DNA from: CAZFHP01 sp964519365
GTDB lineage: Bacteria; Babelota; Babeliae; Babelales; RVW-14
Assembly (NCBI GenBank): GCA_964519365.1
Contig: CAZFHP010000019.1
Span: 1-25,106 of the forward strand
Length of the DNA: 25,106 nt
Direction: 5' to 3'
Below, one piece after another: positions 22,212-25,106 of this stretch (position 1 is the first letter of the stretch; the number at the start of each line of letters is the position of its first letter). Below the pieces are notes generated by a model, which was given only the letters and a program-made list of their open reading frames with translations, was not told the DNA's origin and did no database searches. Position numbers and translations under genes: made by a program.

Positions 22212-23462
22212 TTATTTGTTGTTCAAAAAGCTTACGATATCATCCTGTTTTACTTTTGTCATATCACCAGTTGTCATGTTTTTGACAGACACGATATTTG
22301 TTTTTTGTTCTTCTTCGCCAATAATCAGAACAAATTTAGCGCCCAGCTTGTTTGCTTTTTTCATCATGTTGGTCATCGATGCTTTTTCTAAAATAATATC
22401 GCTTGTGAGTTTATGTGCTTGCAGCTGGCTTGCAAGAAGAAGAGCAAGCGCGTCTTGTTCGTTAGCAAGGGGCATAATAACATGAAGCGCAGGAGCGTGT
22501 GGTATTGGTAGTTTGTCTTGCATAGCTTGTACGAGCAAGAACAAACGTTCCATGCCAATGGCTGCACCAACGCAGTCTAAATCTTTTTTTGCGCCCACTT
22601 GTGAGCCAAGCAAATAGCGCCCGGCGCCACAGAATGCGCTTTGCGAACCAAGAAGCTTTGAAGAAAATTCAAAGACTGTTTTGTGATAATAGTCAAGGCC
22701 TCGCACTAACGCTGTGTCGATAACGTAACTGACAGAGAGCATGTCGAGAAACGAACGTAACTGTTCCCACTCGCCTGTACAGTTTTGACACAAGTGATCG
22801 GTAAGCTTTGGAGCGTTAACGTAGTGCTCTTGGCACTCAGGATTTTTGCAGTCAAAAATTCTGAGCACGTTTGTGCTTTTTCTCGCAAGACATGTTTTGC
22901 ATAGTTTGCTTTCTATTGACTCAAGATATGTAAGAAGCTCTTGTCTATGCTTACTTCTGTCGTACTGGCAACCAAGAAAGTTTAATTTAATCACGTAATC
23001 TTCAAGCATGAAAATATCAGAAAAAAGTGTATCGAGCATTTTGATAAAGTGAGCATCGTGGGCAAGAGAACTTACGCCCACAACTTCCATGCTTAACTGA
23101 TTAAACTGACGATATCTCCCTTTTTGGGGGCGTTCGCGCCTGAACGCTGGTCCGTGTGTGAACACTTTCCATGGGAATTTATTCACACCGTTTTCGACGC
23201 ATGCACGAATAATCGACGCTGTGTGTTCAGGTCGTAAGCATAAGCTTTTTTCTTTTTTTTCAGGATCGATTATGTACATCTCTTTGGAAACGACATCTGT
23301 TTCGGCGCCCAGCGAGTGCATAAAAAGAGCTGTGTGTTCAAGTATTGGTGTGCGAATGTGATGAAAGTTATAACGAGAAAGATGTTTTTTTGTTTCAGCA
23401 AGTATAAAACTATATAACGTTAGATCTAAAATATCTTCTGTCCCGCGAACACGTGTAATCAT
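22212..23462 (-). CDS. hisS: Histidyl-tRNA synthetase
   Basis: Class II synthetase that charges tRNA-His. The 416 residues match the family length. Visible marks are the N-terminal RGTEDIL, LRPEHTASIIRA, motif 2 FRRERPQKGRYRQFNQ, the histidine-specific LVRGLDYYHKTVFEF, and motif 3 GAAIGMERL. A cysteine pattern CKTC...CKNPEC...CQNC in the insertion domain is shared with many bacterial HisRS and may bind zinc. The C-terminal anticodon-binding domain ends at VSFLNNK. I chose ATG 23462, since AGAGGA stands 7 bases before it; a GTG at 23465 is also in frame. It is transcribed away from the VOC gene and seems to have its own promoter. Confidence 0.95.
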   Translation of the reverse strand: MITRVRGTEDILDLTLYSFILAETKKHLSRYNFHHIRTPILEHTALFMHSLGAETDVVSKEMYIIDPEKKEKSLCLRPEHTASIIRACVENGVNKFPWKVFTHGPAFRRERPQKGRYRQFNQLSMEVVGVSSLAHDAHFIKMLDTLFSDIFMLEDYVIKLNFLGCQYDRSKHRQELLTYLESIESKLCKTCLARKSTNVLRIFDCKNPECQEHYVNAPKLTDHLCQNCTGEWEQLRSFLDMLSVSYVIDTALVRGLDYYHKTVFEFSSKLLGSQSAFCGAGRYLLGSQVGAKKDLDCVGAAIGMERLFLLVQAMQDKLPIPHAPALHVIMPLANEQDALALLLASQLQAHKLTSDIILEKASMTNMMKKANKLGAKFVLIIGEEEQKTNIVSVKNMTTGDMTKVKQDDIVSFLNNK

Positions 23463-23521
23463 CACATGGTCCTCTTAATAAAAAACGTGATAAAAAAAAT
23501 TAAACAAGAAATTATAAAATT

Positions 23522-23550
23522 ATGATATAAAATTTTAGTTAGTCTGTCAC
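23522..23550 (-). promoter_or_regulatory. Promoter for hisS
   Basis: Read on the minus strand: GTGACA (23550-23545), a 17-base spacer, TATCAT (23527-23522), about 60 bases before the hisS start. Confidence 0.5.
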
Positions 23551-23647
23551 TTTGCGTGAAAATTTTATATTAAAATTGCGATCAAGAATTTTTATTCTTG
23601 CTAACAAATAGAGCGAATCTCTTATTAGATGGGTCGAAAGATCGTTG

Positions 23648-23684
23648 TTGGACAAATCCGACATTCAATATCGAATTTGTCCAA
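23648..23684. repeat. Inverted repeat between the VOC gene and hisS
   Basis: TTGGACAAATCCGA (23648-23661) and TCGAATTTGTCCAA (23671-23684) pair with one mismatch over 14 bases around a 9-base loop. It lies 28 bases past the VOC stop on the minus strand. It may act as a terminator, but has no T run. Confidence 0.5.
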
Positions 23685-23711
23685 TTGTGGGAATGTTTTT
23701 TTAAAAATTTG

Positions 23712-24113
23712 TTATTTTTCTGTTGGTGGAGCGTCTTGAGCAAACGTTATAATGTATCCATTGCAGTCTTTTATGGAAAATTCTCGTTTCCCGTAAAACG
23801 TTGTTTGCAATTCTCTCAATACATCGACATTATTTTTGACGTTGTTATAAAGCGTGTCTATTCCCTCTATGGCAAAGTAAAATGTTAAGGAGCCACCGAT
23901 TGATTGTTGTATACTGGGATATTCTTTAATGAAGTTTTGTTTTTCTTGAATCATAATTATAACGGTATCTTTTTTGATCATCGCCCAGTCTAATGGGCCC
24001 GTTTCTGGAAATGTCATTATTGTTTCAAATGCGAAGTTTTTTGTGTAAAAATCAATTGTTTGTTTTACATCGTCGACCATAAAGTTCGGTGATAGTAATT
24101 GTGCTGTATACAT
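23712..24113 (-). CDS. VOC-family (glyoxalase/bleomycin-resistance fold) protein
   Basis: A 133-residue single-domain protein with the paired beta-alpha-beta-beta-beta layout of the vicinal oxygen chelate fold: LLSPNFMVDDVKQTIDFYTK, the first metal-side strand DWAMIKKDTVIIMIQ, then LTFYFAIEGIDTLYNNVKNN and the ending REFSIKDCNGYIITFAQ, with DCNGY in place of the usual DPxGN. Members include glyoxalases, dioxygenases and antibiotic-binding proteins. The substrate cannot be told. Typical metal ligands (His near the start, His in the middle, Glu near the end) are not obvious, so it may bind rather than catalyse. ATG 24113 has GAGG 5 bases upstream; an earlier in-frame start at 24164 adds a poor leader. 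Confidence 0.8.
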   Translation of the reverse strand: MYTAQLLSPNFMVDDVKQTIDFYTKNFAFETIMTFPETGPLDWAMIKKDTVIIMIQEKQNFIKEYPSIQQSIGGSLTFYFAIEGIDTLYNNVKNNVDVLRELQTTFYGKREFSIKDCNGYIITFAQDAPPTEK

Positions 24114-24183
24114 TTGTTCCTCTTGCTTTTTTAGAAATATTCGTATGATAAACCAATGAATCAATGGTAAAATATAGCAAAGA

Positions 24184-24252
24184 AAACACTTGAAATGAAA
24201 GGTAAATGCAAAATGTATTTTTACCTTCCAGGAAGTGTTTGGCCGGTTGACG
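24184..24252. repeat. Two-armed hairpin followed by a GGCCGG repeat core
   Basis: AAACACTT pairs with AAGTGTTT (24184-24191 and 24233-24240), and AAGGTAAA with TTTACCTT (24199-24206 and 24220-24227). The tail ACCT-TCC-AGGAAGTGTTT then GGCCGG resembles ACCT...CCAGGAAGTTTTT then CCGGCC at 20076-20106. Confidence 0.5.
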
Positions 24253-24322
24253 GTTTTGTGTGATGCGTTAAGCTTATAGTTGCTCGTGTATATGTAAATC
24301 GTTTAAAAATAGGGGATTTTCG

Positions 24323-25000
24323 ATGGTTTTCAAGTTTTTAAAGAAAAACGTAAAAATTCTTTTTTTCGTTACGACAGTTTTATTTTTCAGTAACACGGAC
24401 GCAAAAAATGCTATTTGTGATTTTAACGTTTGTGATGAAGTTACACCTCTGATGCATGCTTGCCAAAAGGGGGCGTCTGCTCTAGAAGAAGTTAGACAGC
24501 TGATCAAAGATGGGGCTTCAGTTAATGATTTTGATTATTGGGAGTTCTTGCGTGGTGGCAAGACAGCGCTTGGGTATGCACTTACAGCAGGGTGCCCGTC
24601 TATAGAGATAATTACTGTGCTTTTAGACGCAGGCGCAGATCCTGATAGTATCACAAATAGTGGTATTCATATTGGTCCAGAGCACTGGGATGACCCAGAA
24701 AACATAAGTTTTCACATACGAATTATTCCCGTTTTAACGTATGCTATTGTGTGTAGCATGTCTGACGAGATTATACGATTATTTGTTGACCGTGGGGCTG
24801 ATGTTAATTCTCCAGATCCAATTTTTGGAGGCGTAACGCCTCTTATTGCTGTAGCAGCTTTGGGACAAGTAAAAACCGTCGAGTATTTATTGAGTATGGG
24901 GGCGTGTAAAGAATTTCAAAACTGTGACGGGAAGATGGCGATTGATTATGCTCGAGCGTATAATCATGCTGAAATTATTTCTATGCTTGAGTCGTACTAG
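24323..25000 (+). CDS. Secreted ankyrin-repeat protein
   Basis: A 225-residue protein with a signal peptide (FLKKNVKILFFVTTVLFFSN, cut near residue 25-27) and about four ankyrin repeats: TPLMHACQKGAS...VRQLIKDGASVND, TALGYALTAGCPSIEIITVL and DAGADPD, an imperfect third with AIVCSMSDEIIRLFVDRGAD, then TPLIAVAALGQVKTVEYLLS, and a partial last one ending in IDYARAYNHAEIISMLE. Ankyrin repeats bind proteins. Exported ankyrin proteins are common in host-associated bacteria and often act on host partners (inference). AGGGGA lies 6 bases before ATG 24323. It diverges from the VOC gene across a hairpin-bearing spacer. Confidence 0.85.
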   Translation: MVFKFLKKNVKILFFVTTVLFFSNTDAKNAICDFNVCDEVTPLMHACQKGASALEEVRQLIKDGASVNDFDYWEFLRGGKTALGYALTAGCPSIEIITVLLDAGADPDSITNSGIHIGPEHWDDPENISFHIRIIPVLTYAIVCSMSDEIIRLFVDRGADVNSPDPIFGGVTPLIAVAALGQVKTVEYLLSMGACKEFQNCDGKMAIDYARAYNHAEIISMLESY

Positions 25001-25096
25001 TATTTTCTAAAAGTAGACACCAGATGTGAATTGGGTAAGATAAGCTATCTCTTTAGCATGTGAATAGTTATATGTTTTATGGGAAGGGTTTGAAGT

Positions 25097-25106
25097 ATGA
25101 ATGGTG
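25097..25106 (+). CDS. Possible start of the next gene (partial)
   Basis: ATG at 25097 follows GGGAAGGG by about 8 bases, a good ribosome binding site. Only three codons lie in the window, so the product cannot be named. Confidence 0.35.

Noticed and set aside
23466..23711. T-box or other tRNA-sensing leader upstream of hisS
   Set aside because: No AGGGTGGNACCGCG-type sequence is present on the minus strand; the region has a simple promoter and two hairpins.
1..25106. CRISPR array, tRNA or rRNA genes, transposase gene
   Set aside because: No regularly spaced repeats, cloverleaf with a TTC-type arm, rRNA-like block or DDE/HUH transposase motif was seen in reading both strands. A tool search would be needed to exclude a degenerate tRNA.

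Overview
The window is AT-rich, densely packed bacterial DNA carrying about 23 intact or nearly intact genes, several gene fragments and a few repeats. The organism looks Gram-negative, because it has a KdsC-like phosphatase, an LptC-like protein and lipoprotein signal peptidase. The mix of ankyrin-repeat, secreted J-domain, secreted HtrA-type and DUF1703-type ATPase proteins suggests a host-associated bacterium. Candidatus Dependentiae (TM6) is my best guess from this style of gene content. That placement is inference, since the window has no rRNA or other taxonomic marker.

Layout. (1) 295-2016 (+) holds a HAD hydrolase, KdsC and an LptC-like protein. This resembles the start of the kdsC-lptC-lptA envelope operon of other Gram-negatives, but no LptA follows. 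(2) 2003-5980 (+) is the most interesting region. A secreted 668-residue protein ends in a PD-(D/E)XK nuclease toxin domain and is followed with no gap by a candidate immunity gene. Next come two further toxin-tail/immunity pairs without their own N-terminal parts, then a broken copy of the first protein's signal-peptide region. The first orphan tail starts with a near-copy of the pre-toxin segment of the full gene, 38 bases of it identical. I read this as a polymorphic-toxin locus with a store of spare tails, organised like CdiA/Rhs orphan modules. (3) 6344-8129 (+) holds guanine deaminase and a DUF4143-type ATPase cut by an in-frame stop. (4) 12186-8130 (-) runs pheT-lspA-pgpA-like-comF as an apparent operon. 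(5) 12418-13834 (+) holds a secreted helical protein with its own promoter and a 17-bp-stem terminator, then a nucleoside diphosphate kinase carrying a signal peptide. (6) 18069-13842 (-) is a tight cluster of two tandem HtrA/DegP-like proteases, an HD-GYP protein and a secreted J-domain protein. (7) 21876-18226 (-) holds two paralogous DUF1703-type AAA-ATPase/PD-(D/E)XK proteins. The second is enclosed by a 36-base GC-rich inverted repeat. (8) 24113-22212 (-) holds hisS and a VOC-family protein, followed by a secreted ankyrin protein (+) and the probable first codons of another gene.

How it fits together. Housekeeping genes (pheT, hisS, lspA, comF, guaD) are interleaved with a large exported set. 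At least six products carry an N-terminal signal peptide: the toxin, the 248-residue protein, the NDK, the J-domain protein, the first HtrA and the ankyrin protein. Export of proteases, chaperone-like proteins and a nucleotide-balancing enzyme would suit a bacterium that works on its envelope or its host, and the toxin/immunity array suggests conflict with related bacteria. These functional readings are inference; the motifs, overlaps and repeats are read directly from the sequence.
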